64,000 nucleotides of DNA from Alkalimonas amylolytica. GTDB taxonomy: Bacteria > Pseudomonadota > Gammaproteobacteria > Enterobacterales > Alteromonadaceae. The notes under the pieces are model-generated. The model was given only the letters and a program-made list of their open reading frames with translations, was not told where the DNA came from and did not search any database. Position numbers and translations under genes: made by a program. Positions within the stretch are counted from its first letter, which is position 1, and each line of letters begins with the position of its first letter. Below, piece after piece: positions 56,513-64,000 of this stretch. The stretch spans positions 39,381 through 103,380 of the forward strand of contig NZ_FNRM01000010.1 in the NCBI RefSeq assembly GCF_900107845.1, given 5' to 3'.

Positions 56513-57016
56513 ATGGCTAACGAAGAAGTGAAACAACAATCTGATTTGCAAGAAAAGCTGGTTGCTGTAAACCGCGTTTCCAAAGTTGTGAAAGGTGGTC
56601 GAATTTTCAGCTTCACAGCTCTGACTGTAGTCGGTGACGGCAACGGCCGTGTAGGTTACGGTTACGGCAAAGCGCGCGAAGTTCCTGCTGCCATTCAAAA
56701 GGCAATGGAAAAAGCGCGTCGTAACATGACTCAGGTAGAATTGAATGGTCATACTTTGCATCACCCAACACGTGGTGTGCATTCTGGCTCCAATGTCTAC
56801 ATGCAGCCGGCCTCTGAAGGTACCGGTTTGATCGCGGGTGGTGCCATGCGTGCAGTACTGGAAGTAGCAGGTGTTCAAAACATCCTGTCCAAGTGCTACG
56901 GCTCTACCAACCCAATCAACGTAGTTCGCGCCACTATCGACGCTTTGGCTTCAGTGAAGTCACCAGCTCAGGTAGCTGCTAAGCGTGGCCTGCGCGTGGA
57001 CGATATTCTGGGGTAA
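56513..57016 (+). CDS. rpsE: 30S ribosomal protein S5
   Basis: 167 residues. [45 protein letters not shown] is the double-stranded RNA-binding domain, with the Ser/Val-Lys-Gly loop of spectinomycin binding unchanged in appearance. Needed for decoding accuracy. Confidence 0.99.
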   Translation: MANEEVKQQSDLQEKLVAVNRVSKVVKGGRIFSFTALTVVGDGNGRVGYGYGKAREVPAAIQKAMEKARRNMTQVELNGHTLHHPTRGVHSGSNVYMQPASEGTGLIAGGAMRAVLEVAGVQNILSKCYGSTNPINVVRATIDALASVKSPAQVAAKRGLRVDDILG

Positions 57017-57022
57017 TCTGCC

Positions 57023-57205
57023 ATGGCTAAAAAGACAGTGAAAGTAACTCAGACCAAGTCCAGTATCGGTCGTCTACCAAAGCACAAAGCTACGCTGCGT
57101 GGTTTGGGTTTACGTCGTATCGGGCATTCGGTTGAATTAGAAGACACACCAGCAGTTCGCGGCATGATCAATGCTGTGTACTACATGGTTCAAGTGGAGG
57201 AGTAA
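57023..57205 (+). CDS. rpmD: 50S ribosomal protein L30
   Basis: 60 residues. [46 protein letters not shown] covers the whole family. Ends three bases before rplO. Confidence 0.99.
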   Translation: MAKKTVKVTQTKSSIGRLPKHKATLRGLGLRRIGHSVELEDTPAVRGMINAVYYMVQVEE

Positions 57206-57208
57206 GCG

Positions 57209-57643
57209 ATGTTTTTAAATACACTCTCTCCTGCAGCTGGCGCCAAAAAAGAGAAGAAGCGTCTGGGCCGTGGTATCGGTTCAGGCCTGGGTAAAACCGG
57301 TGGCCGTGGTCACAAAGGTTTGAAATCCCGCTCTGGCGGTTCAGTTCGTCCAGGCTTTGAAGGCGGTCAAATGCCTTTGAAACAGCGTTTGCCTAAGTTC
57401 GGCTTTACATCTCGTAAGTCGCTGGTAACTGCTGAAGTTCGTCTGCATGAACTGACAAAAGTTGAAGGTGATGTGGTTGATCTGAGCACCCTGATGGATG
57501 CGAATATCATCCCGCGCACCACCAAATTTGCCAAAGTGGTTCTGTCTGGCGAAGTGACACGTCCGTTGACTGTAAAAGGTCTACGTGTGTCCAAAGGCGC
57601 CCGCTCAGCCATTGAAGCTGCTGGTGGAAAAGTCGAAGAATAA
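57209..57643 (+). CDS. rplO: 50S ribosomal protein L15
   Basis: 144 residues. The Gly-rich N-terminal extension [20 protein letters not shown] and [18 protein letters not shown] are typical. Late 50S assembly protein. Confidence 0.99.
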   Translation: MFLNTLSPAAGAKKEKKRLGRGIGSGLGKTGGRGHKGLKSRSGGSVRPGFEGGQMPLKQRLPKFGFTSRKSLVTAEVRLHELTKVEGDVVDLSTLMDANIIPRTTKFAKVVLSGEVTRPLTVKGLRVSKGARSAIEAAGGKVEE

Positions 57644-57660
57644 CAAAAGGATAGTACGTA

Positions 57661-58986
57661 ATGGCTAAACCAGGTTCGGACCTAAAAAGTAAAGGCAGTT
57701 TTGGCGAGCTCAAAGCACGCTTACTGTTTGTACTTTTAGCCCTGGTCGTTTTCCGACTGGGAACCTTTGTGCCAATTCCTGGAATTGACGCCGCCGTGCT
57801 AGCTCAGTTATTCGAGCAACAACGAGGCACCATCGTTGAAATGTTCAACATGTTCAGCGGTGGTGCACTTGAGCGTGCTTCTGTGTTTGCGCTTGGCATC
57901 ATGCCTTATATCTCAGCGTCCATTATCGTGCAGTTATTGACGGTGGTGCATCCGCATCTGGCGGAGCTGAAAAAAGAGGGTGAAGCCGGCAAGCGTAAAA
58001 TTCAGCAATACACACGCTATGGTACTCTTGCATTGGCAACGCTGCAGTCGATTGGTATTGCTACCGGTTTGCCGAATATGATGCCTGGTCTGGTCATTAA
58101 CCCGGGCTTTGCGTTCTATTTTACTGCGGTGGTTAGTTTGGTTACCGGCACCATGTTCCTGATGTGGTTGGGTGAGCAGATTACTGAGCGCGGTATAGGT
58201 AATGGTATTTCGTTGCTGATCTTTGCAGGTATCGTTGCTGGACTGCCATCTGCTGTAGGTGGCACCATCGAGCAAGCTCGACAGGGCGATTTGCACTTTT
58301 TATTACTGGTCGCGATCGTTGTGATTGTAGTGGCTATTACGACCTTTGTGGTGTTCTTTGAACGCGGACAACGGCGTATTGTGGTAAACTATGCCAAGCG
58401 TCAACAGGGCCGTCAGGTCTTTGCAGCGCAAAGCAGCCATTTGCCTTTAAAAGTCAACATGGCCGGGGTTATCCCGCCTATTTTCGCATCGAGCATCATT
58501 CTGTTCCCAGGCACGATTGCTACCTGGTTCGGCACTGGTGAAGGCATGGTCGCAAACTTCCTGCAGGAATTGGCGTTAACCTTGTCTCCGGGTCAGCCGC
58601 TGTACATGATGTTGTATGCAGCTGCCATTATTTTCTTCTGTTTCTTCTATACTGCGTTGGTATTTAACCCGCGTGATACAGCAGACAACCTGAAGAAATC
58701 CGGTGCTTTTATCCCTGGTATTCGTCCGGGTGAACAGACGTCCAGATACATTGATAAAGTAATGACTCGCCTGACATTGGCCGGTGCTTTGTACATTACC
58801 TTTATCTGTTTAGTACCCGAGTTCATGATGGTTGCATGGAATGTGCAATTTTACTTCGGCGGTACATCCTTGCTGATTATCGTTGTGGTTATTATGGACT
58901 TTATGGCACAGGTACAGACTCATTTGATGTCTCATCAATACGATTCTGTGCTTAAGAAAGCGAATCTTAAAGGCGTAGGCCGATAA
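57661..58986 (+). CDS. secY: Preprotein translocase channel subunit SecY
   Basis: 441 residues with ten transmembrane helices. [28 protein letters not shown], the plug-helix region [33 protein letters not shown], and the cytoplasmic loops [23 protein letters not shown] and [22 protein letters not shown] that hold SecA and ribosome contacts. Forms the inner-membrane channel with SecE and SecG. Confidence 0.99.
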   Translation: MAKPGSDLKSKGSFGELKARLLFVLLALVVFRLGTFVPIPGIDAAVLAQLFEQQRGTIVEMFNMFSGGALERASVFALGIMPYISASIIVQLLTVVHPHLAELKKEGEAGKRKIQQYTRYGTLALATLQSIGIATGLPNMMPGLVINPGFAFYFTAVVSLVTGTMFLMWLGEQITERGIGNGISLLIFAGIVAGLPSAVGGTIEQARQGDLHFLLLVAIVVIVVAITTFVVFFERGQRRIVVNYAKRQQGRQVFAAQSSHLPLKVNMAGVIPPIFASSIILFPGTIATWFGTGEGMVANFLQELALTLSPGQPLYMMLYAAAIIFFCFFYTALVFNPRDTADNLKKSGAFIPGIRPGEQTSRYIDKVMTRLTLAGALYITFICLVPEFMMVAWNVQFYFGGTSLLIIVVVIMDFMAQVQTHLMSHQYDSVLKKANLKGVGR

Positions 58987-59008
58987 GAGTTTATTGCGGA
59001 GTGAAGTC

Positions 59009-59122
59009 ATGAAAGTACGTGCTTCCGTTAAGAAGATCTGCCGTAACTGCAAAATCATCAAGCGCAACAACGTTGTGCGCGTGATTTGCAGTGAGCCTAA
59101 GCACAAGCAACGCCAAGGCTAA
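59009..59122 (+). CDS. rpmJ: 50S ribosomal protein L36 (zinc-binding form)
   Basis: 37 residues, ATG at 59009 and TAA at 59120-59122. The protein has the four zinc ligands C-x2-C, C and H (ICRNCKII ... [13 protein letters not shown]), i.e. the C-plus form. Last gene of the spc operon, 22 bases after secY. Confidence 0.98.
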   Translation: MKVRASVKKICRNCKIIKRNNVVRVICSEPKHKQRQG

Positions 59123-59138
59123 CAGCAGAAGCAATCCA

Positions 59139-59250
59139 GTGGGCTGAGCGATTGGCCCACGAATTGTTTGCAAAATAGACGCCATTTGAGTATCCTTACG
59201 GGCTTTTCAAATCGGCACCCATAAATTTTAAGTGAAGGAGAAGGTTAGTG
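59139..59250 (+). promoter_or_regulatory. Alpha operon leader with S4-binding pseudoknot
   Basis: GCCATTTGAGTATCC (59181-59195), CGGGCTTTTCA (59199-59209) and the GTG start context of rpsM match the E. coli alpha operon leader, where S4 binds a pseudoknot around the S13 start and traps the 30S subunit. A stem GTGGGC/GCCCAC (59139-59144 with 59155-59160) upstream matches the first hairpin by position. The Shine-Dalgarno is AAGGAGAAGG. Confidence 0.8.
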
Positions 59251-59604
59251 GCCCGTATAGCTGGCATTAACATCCCCGATAATAAGCATGCGGTCATCTC
59301 GTTGACCTATGTTTATGGTATCGGTAAAACTCGCGCTCAGGCCATTTTGGCAGCAGCGGGTATCGAAGAAAGTACCAAAATCAGCGCGTTAAGCGATGCT
59401 CAATTGGATACCCTTCGTGAAGAAGTTGCAAAATACACCGTTGAAGGTGACTTGCGCCGTGAAGTAACCTTGAACATCAAGCGTTTGATGGATCTTGGTT
59501 GTTACCGTGGCTTGCGCCACCGTCGTAGTTTACCTGTTCGTGGTCAGCGCACTAAAACCAATGCGCGTACCCGTAAAGGTCCACGTAAGCCGATTAAGAA
59601 ATAA
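59248..59604 (+). CDS. rpsM: 30S ribosomal protein S13
   Basis: 118 residues. Starts with GTG, as in E. coli, inside the S4-regulated leader. [32 protein letters not shown] and the basic tail [20 protein letters not shown]. Contacts tRNA and the 50S head bridge. Confidence 0.99.
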   Translation: MARIAGINIPDNKHAVISLTYVYGIGKTRAQAILAAAGIEESTKISALSDAQLDTLREEVAKYTVEGDLRREVTLNIKRLMDLGCYRGLRHRRSLPVRGQRTKTNARTRKGPRKPIKK

Positions 59605-59616
59605 GGCAGGTAACTT

Positions 59617-60006
59617 ATGGCAAAAGCACAAGTTCGTACTCGTAAACGGGTAAAAAAGCAAGTTGCAGATGGTATGGCTCATATCCATGCTTCTTTCAAC
59701 AACACCATCGTCACCATCACTGACCGCCAGGGCAATGCACTGTGCTGGGCTACTGCTGGTGGTTCAGGCTTCCGTGGCTCTCGTAAATCCACGCCTTTCG
59801 CTGCTCAGGTAGCTGCTGAGCGTGCTGGCGTTGCTGCGCAAGAATATGGTGTAAAAAACCTCGAAGTGTTTGTGAATGGTCCAGGACCAGGTCGTGAATC
59901 TGCCATCCGTGCCTTGAACGGCGCAGGTTTCCGTATCACGAATATCACCGACGTGACGCCAATCCCTCATAACGGTTGTCGTCCACCTAAAAAACGTCGC
60001 GTGTAA
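59617..60006 (+). CDS. rpsK: 30S ribosomal protein S11
   Basis: 129 residues. [53 protein letters not shown] and [20 protein letters not shown]. The Asn of the HNGCRPPK loop can turn to isoaspartate in E. coli. Platform protein of the 30S. Confidence 0.99.
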   Translation: MAKAQVRTRKRVKKQVADGMAHIHASFNNTIVTITDRQGNALCWATAGGSGFRGSRKSTPFAAQVAAERAGVAAQEYGVKNLEVFVNGPGPGRESAIRALNGAGFRITNITDVTPIPHNGCRPPKKRRV

Positions 60007-60039
60007 CCATAGCGCTTCACGGATTATTGGAGAAAGAAG

Positions 60040-60660
60040 ATGGCTAGATATTTGGGCCCTAAGCTCAAGCTAAGTCGCCGTGAAGGAACGGACCTGTTCC
60101 TGAAAAGTGGCGTGCGGGCAATTGACTCTAAATGTAACTTAACAACTGCTCCTGGTCAGCATGGTGCCCGTCGTGGCCGCTTGTCTGATTACGGTATTCA
60201 GTTGCGTGAGAAACAAAAAGTACGTCGTATGTATGGCGTGCTGGAAAAGCAGTTCCGTAATTACTACAAAGAAGCTGCTCGTTTGAAAGGTAACACCGGT
60301 GAAAACCTGCTTCAGTTGCTGGAGTCACGGTTGGACAACGTAGTGTACCGTATGGGCTTGGCCAGTACCCGTGCTGAAGCACGTCAGCTGGTCAGCCACA
60401 AAGCAATCATGGTGAATGGCCGTGTGGTTAACATCCCATCCTTCACTGTATTGCCAGAACAAGTTGTTTCTGTTCGTGAAAAAGCCAAAAAACAAGCTCG
60501 TATTGCTGCGGCAATGGAGCTGGCTGGTCAGCGCGAGAAGCCAACTTGGGTTGAAGTAGACACGACTAAGCTGGAAGGGGTATACAAGCGTCTTCCTGAG
60601 CGTTCAGATTTGTCTGCTGACATCAACGAACAGTTAATCGTCGAGCTTTACTCTAAGTAA
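60040..60660 (+). CDS. rpsD: 30S ribosomal protein S4
   Basis: 206 residues. [22 protein letters not shown]4 domain [41 protein letters not shown]. Primary 16S binder and repressor of the alpha operon through the leader before rpsM. Confidence 0.99.
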   Translation: MARYLGPKLKLSRREGTDLFLKSGVRAIDSKCNLTTAPGQHGARRGRLSDYGIQLREKQKVRRMYGVLEKQFRNYYKEAARLKGNTGENLLQLLESRLDNVVYRMGLASTRAEARQLVSHKAIMVNGRVVNIPSFTVLPEQVVSVREKAKKQARIAAAMELAGQREKPTWVEVDTTKLEGVYKRLPERSDLSADINEQLIVELYSK

Positions 60661-60684
60661 AGCTAACCATTAAGAGAGGATACA

Positions 60685-61674
60685 ATGCAGGGTTCTGTCA
60701 CCGAATTCCTTAAGCCGAGATTAGTTGGGATCGACAAAGTCACTCCAACTCGTGCCAAAGTTACTTTGGAACCACTTGAGCGCGGTTTCGGACATACCTT
60801 GGGTAACGCACTTCGCCGTATTCTACTTTCTTCTATGCCAGGTTTTGCTGTCACTGAAGTTGAGATCGAAGGCGTACTCCATGAGTACAGTTCGAAAGAA
60901 GGGGTGCAAGAGGATATCATTGATATTCTGTTGAACCTGAAAGGCTTAGCCTTCCGCCTGGAAGACAAAGATGAAGTCACACTGACTTTGACCAAAAAAG
61001 GTGCTGGCCCTGTGACTGCTGCTGATATCCAGCACGGTGACGGTGTTGTCATTGTAAATCCTGATCACGTTATTTGCCATCTGACTGGCGATACTGAATT
61101 CAGTATGCGTCTGAAAGTTGAGCAAGGCCGTGGTTATGTGCCGGCATCAGCCCGTCTGTCCTCTGATGACGACGAGCGTCCAATTGGTCGCTTGCTGCTT
61201 GACGCCTCTTTCAGTCCTGTTGAGCGTATTGCTTACAGTGTGGAAGCGGCTCGGGTAGAGCAACGCACCGATTTGGACAAGTTGGTTATCGATATGGAAA
61301 CCAATGGTACGCTCGAGCCTGAAGAGGCAATCCGTCGTGCTGCGACTATTCTGGCTGAACAGCTGGAGTTCTTCGTAGAATTGCGTGATAAGAGTGAGCC
61401 AGAAAAACGCGAAGAGAAGCCGGAGTTTGATCCGATTCTGTTGCGTCCTGTCGATGATCTCGAATTAACGGTTCGTTCTGCTAACTGTCTGAAAGCAGAG
61501 CAAATTCAGTACATCGGTGATCTGGTGCAACGTACCGAGGTTGAGCTGTTGAAAACGCCTAACCTGGGTAAGAAGTCGCTTACCGAAATCAAAGACGTAC
61601 TGGCATCACGTGGTTTGTCTCTTGGCATGCGCCTTGAGAATTGGCCACCAGCCAGTCTGGTAAACAAAGACTAA
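60685..61674 (+). CDS. rpoA: RNA polymerase alpha subunit
   Basis: 329 residues, the E. coli length. N-terminal dimerisation domain ([26 protein letters not shown]), linker near 235-250, C-terminal domain ([56 protein letters not shown]) with the Arg265-type UP-element contact residue in VRSANC. Assembles core polymerase and contacts activators. Confidence 0.99.
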   Translation: MQGSVTEFLKPRLVGIDKVTPTRAKVTLEPLERGFGHTLGNALRRILLSSMPGFAVTEVEIEGVLHEYSSKEGVQEDIIDILLNLKGLAFRLEDKDEVTLTLTKKGAGPVTAADIQHGDGVVIVNPDHVICHLTGDTEFSMRLKVEQGRGYVPASARLSSDDDERPIGRLLLDASFSPVERIAYSVEAARVEQRTDLDKLVIDMETNGTLEPEEAIRRAATILAEQLEFFVELRDKSEPEKREEKPEFDPILLRPVDDLELTVRSANCLKAEQIQYIGDLVQRTEVELLKTPNLGKKSLTEIKDVLASRGLSLGMRLENWPPASLVNKD

Positions 61675-61712
61675 CCGGATCCGGTTCCTGGTTTAGTAAG
61701 AAGGAATAGGTC

Positions 61713-62114
61713 ATGCGCCATCGTAAGAGTGGTCGTCAATTAAATCGGAACAGCAGCCATCGTCAGGCAATGTTCCGCAACATGGCAAGCTCGTTGGTGA
61801 AGCATCAAATCATCAAAACGACTTTGCCTAAAGCAAAAGAGTTACGTCGTGTTATTGAGCCTTTGATCACACTGGCTAAAAACGACAGCGTGGCAAATCG
61901 CCGTTTGGCTTTTGCCCGTACTCAGGATAAAGAAGCAGTTGGTATCTTGTTCACTGAACTTGGTCCACGCTACAACGCCCGCCCAGGTGGTTACACTCGT
62001 ATTATCAAGTGTGGCTTCCGTGCCGGTGACAATGCGCCAATGTGTTACATTGAGCTTGTTGACCGTCCAGAAGTGGATATGGAAACTGTCACTGAAGAGG
62101 CTGTAGCTGAGTAA
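61713..62114 (+). CDS. rplQ: 50S ribosomal protein L17
   Basis: 133 residues. [45 protein letters not shown] and the later [28 protein letters not shown]. Ends the alpha operon and is followed by an intrinsic terminator. Confidence 0.99.
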   Translation: MRHRKSGRQLNRNSSHRQAMFRNMASSLVKHQIIKTTLPKAKELRRVIEPLITLAKNDSVANRRLAFARTQDKEAVGILFTELGPRYNARPGGYTRIIKCGFRAGDNAPMCYIELVDRPEVDMETVTEEAVAE

Positions 62115-62130
62115 GCTGCACATTGAATAG

Positions 62131-62159
62131 AAAACCGGGACTTGCTCCCGGTTTTTTTT
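62131..62159 (+). terminator. Intrinsic terminator of the alpha operon
   Basis: AACCGGGA (62133-62140) pairs with TCCCGGTT (62146-62153) over a 5-base loop, followed by T8 (62152-62159). Confidence 0.95.
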
Positions 62160-62226
62160 CGCTTGCGATTTGCTGGGTTATTCTTTATAACAATGTTCAT
62201 AGGAATAAATTATTCGGTTTTGTGCT

Positions 62227-63531
62227 ATGTTGGTGCGTATCTTTGCTTTATCCATCATCTTGGCTTCGTTAGCATGTACTGCTCAATCGTCCGTGCTGCC
62301 CGTGGAGATTGAATGCCGCTCTGATCATGCGGCCATCTGTGATCAGGCCGATAGCCGTTTGCTGGCAAAGATCCCGGATCAGTTCCCAATCCTGCAGCAG
62401 GTGTTGGCCAATCCCGAGCGCTATAAGGTACAGATCCAAGTCAGTCAGATTGTGCGTGATCCGCAGCAACAGCCGCATTTAATCAGCTACCGTCTTTTTG
62501 TGGATGATGAGCGTTATTTTTACCCCGCCAGTACCGTTAAACTCCCGGTTACGCTGTTGGCTCTGGAGTGGTTGCAGCAACAAGCTCAGATAGGCCTGGA
62601 TAGCACTTTTCATACCTATGCCAGCCGTGATTCACAGCAAATGGTGACAGAGGATGTGATGGCGGTAGGTCATCGTCCAACATTGGCGCATTACATCTGG
62701 CAAGTGATGATGGTTAGCGACAACCCCGGCTTTAACCGAATGTATGAATTACTGGGCCAGGATTACATCAATCAGCAATTACGCAGTAAAGGCTTATCGT
62801 CTGCTACCATCAATCACCGTTTGAGTCTGCCGATGTCTGCAGCAGAGAACCGGCATTACAATCCATTGGCCTTTTTTAATGCCGAGCACGAGGTGATTTT
62901 GCAACTACCTGCCCGCTCTAGCCAGACCGAGTATCCTAATCAGCTGCAGCCGAAGCTTGGTTCGGCCTTTTACCAAAACGGCGAGTTAATCAATGAGCCG
63001 ATGGGTTTTAGCGATAAGAACCGACTGTCGATTCAGGATCTATCCGGTGTAGTAGAGCGATTGATCTTCCCTGAGTTGTTTCCGCAAGAGCAGCAGTTTC
63101 ATTTGGAACCAGACATGCGTGACTGGTTACTGGCTGCCATGTTGCTCTATCCATCTGAAAGCAAACAACCCGACTACGCTGCTCATGGCATTGCAGATAA
63201 CCGCTACAAGTACATTAAATTTGGTGGTCAGCCGACAGAGCTACCCAGGAATCAGCGCTGGCTCAATAAGATTGGCAGTGCTTATGGTTTTTTAACCGAT
63301 GCAGGATATTTCGTTGATCTTGAGCAGCAGTTGGAGTTCTTTGTCACCGCTACCATTTATGTCAATGCCAATCAAACTCTGAATGATGATACCTACGAAT
63401 ATCAGCAAATTGGCTTGCCATTTCACCGTGAGCTCGGTGAATACCTGTATCAACAGTTATCCAGCAAGCCTAATCAACACAAGCCGGATCTAAGCCACTG
63501 GCAGCTATTATTAGACCAATTCGTTCAATAA
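62227..63531 (+). CDS. Exported serine hydrolase, class A beta-lactamase-related
   Basis: 434 residues with a signal peptide (hydrophobic residues 3-16; a Cys at 17 has a poor lipobox). PASTVKLPV gives the Ser102-x-x-Lys105 pair, SDN (164-166) is the second motif, and LNKIGSAYGF looks like the KTG strand with Ile in place of Thr. The fold thus matches the beta-lactamase/penicillin-binding superfamily, but the protein is 150 residues longer than class A enzymes and no ExxLN omega-loop Glu is clear. A peptidase or esterase on cell-wall material is more likely than antibiotic resistance. Confidence 0.8.
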   Translation: MLVRIFALSIILASLACTAQSSVLPVEIECRSDHAAICDQADSRLLAKIPDQFPILQQVLANPERYKVQIQVSQIVRDPQQQPHLISYRLFVDDERYFYPASTVKLPVTLLALEWLQQQAQIGLDSTFHTYASRDSQQMVTEDVMAVGHRPTLAHYIWQVMMVSDNPGFNRMYELLGQDYINQQLRSKGLSSATINHRLSLPMSAAENRHYNPLAFFNAEHEVILQLPARSSQTEYPNQLQPKLGSAFYQNGELINEPMGFSDKNRLSIQDLSGVVERLIFPELFPQEQQFHLEPDMRDWLLAAMLLYPSESKQPDYAAHGIADNRYKYIKFGGQPTELPRNQRWLNKIGSAYGFLTDAGYFVDLEQQLEFFVTATIYVNANQTLNDDTYEYQQIGLPFHRELGEYLYQQLSSKPNQHKPDLSHWQLLLDQFVQ

Positions 63532-63585
63532 GTCTGCAAGGCGAGCAAAATCTGAGCGCTTAGACAGGATCATGCAAAAAAGATC

Positions 63586-63613
63586 TTGATCGACTTTGTC
63601 GGATCCTTATAAT
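63586..63613 (+). promoter_or_regulatory. rRNA operon promoter
   Basis: TTGATC (63586-63591), 16 bases, TATAAT (63608-63613), then the discriminator GCGCTCC. An A-rich stretch (63576-63581) upstream could be an UP element bound by the alpha C-terminal domain. Confidence 0.75.
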
Positions 63614-63673
63614 GCGCTCCACAGATGACGACGAGGTTACCGCCAAATCGCCATCTGCTTCGGAATGAAGCAC

Positions 63674-63685
63674 TGCTCTTTAACA
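63674..63685 (+). promoter_or_regulatory. rrn antitermination boxA
   Basis: TGCTCTTTAACA equals the E. coli rrn leader boxA core. NusB with S10/NusE binds it so that polymerase reads through the rRNA genes. It lies 109 bases before the mature 16S start. Confidence 0.9.
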
Positions 63686-63793
63686 ATTCGCAATCAATTA
63701 TCTGTGTGGGTACTTGTGTTGATACGTGCAAACGAATAATCAGTATGAGTGACCAATGTAATTTATTAGTCAGAAAATACTGAGTCAAAACTT

Positions 63794-64000
<207 letters not shown>

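Noticed and set aside
62227..63531. Antibiotic-resistance beta-lactamase call
   Set aside because: The length, the altered KTG motif and the unclear omega loop do not support resistance; a general serine hydrolase call is safer.

Overview
The window is chromosomal DNA from a gammaproteobacterium. The evidence is the order murB-birA-coaX followed by the tRNA(Thr)-tRNA(Tyr)-tRNA(Gly)-tRNA(Thr)-tuf cluster, the full S10, spc and alpha ribosomal-protein operons, Kdo-kinase type lipid A core genes, prlC, rsmJ, yigZ and pldA, and the first 207 bases of a 16S rRNA gene. The 16S start and the gene set suggest the Rheinheimera/Alkalimonas/Alishewanella neighbourhood (Alteromonadales/Chromatiaceae). 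That placement is recognition from memory, not a search.

Layout. 1-3.9 kb: the end of a GGDEF protein, a GNAT-SnoaL fusion, a histidine phosphatase, and a membrane-bound AraC regulator divergent from a small membrane protein. 4.0-7.3 kb: an AT-richer accessory island with a large PD-(D/E)XK nuclease-like protein, the wreck of an SMC/TrlF-like ATPase gene and an Abi_2 protein; the junctions suggest a former three-gene coupled defence operon. 7.4-13.8 kb: a four-gene, one-base-overlapping minus-strand operon for an SMC-like ATPase, two kleisin/MukE-like subunits and a Toprim nuclease, i.e. an MksBEFG/Wadjet-type condensin in the order B-E-F-G. 13.9-24.4 kb (minus strand): yigZ, a YciI-like protein, a barrel-like lipoprotein, a DUF3083-like protein, a GGDEF-EAL enzyme, an S9 peptidase with a solute-binding lipoprotein, an Asp-box propeller lipoprotein and a cytochrome c. 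24.5-34.4 kb: an MFS transporter, M20 amidohydrolase, alpha/beta hydrolase, a vapBC toxin-antitoxin pair, gorA, prlC and tandem TraT-like lipoproteins. 34.4-43.7 kb: rsmJ, a peroxiredoxin, a glycosyltransferase-like protein, a WaaA-KdkA fusion, a YhiN-type flavoprotein, an alkyltransferase-like protein, a YkgJ protein, murB, birA and coaX.

43.8-63.5 kb is the translation core: four tRNAs and tuf with a terminator, then an acyl-CoA dehydrogenase and pldA, then 26 ribosomal-protein genes with secY and rpoA in the usual S10-spc-alpha order. Three regulatory leaders are visible: S10, an extended -10 promoter for spc with a palindrome, and an E. coli-like alpha/S4 leader with a GTG start for rpsM. 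A serine hydrolase and the promoter, boxA and start of an rrn operon close the window. The block secE-nusG-rplKAJL-rpoBC-rpsLG-fusA that normally separates the tRNA-tuf cluster from rpsJ is missing here.

The most interesting parts are the MksBEFG/Wadjet-like locus, the decayed nuclease-ATPase-Abi operon beside it (together about 10 kb of likely defence genes), the WaaA-KdkA fusion and the rearranged tuf-S10 junction. I saw no CRISPR array, transposase, integrase or prophage.
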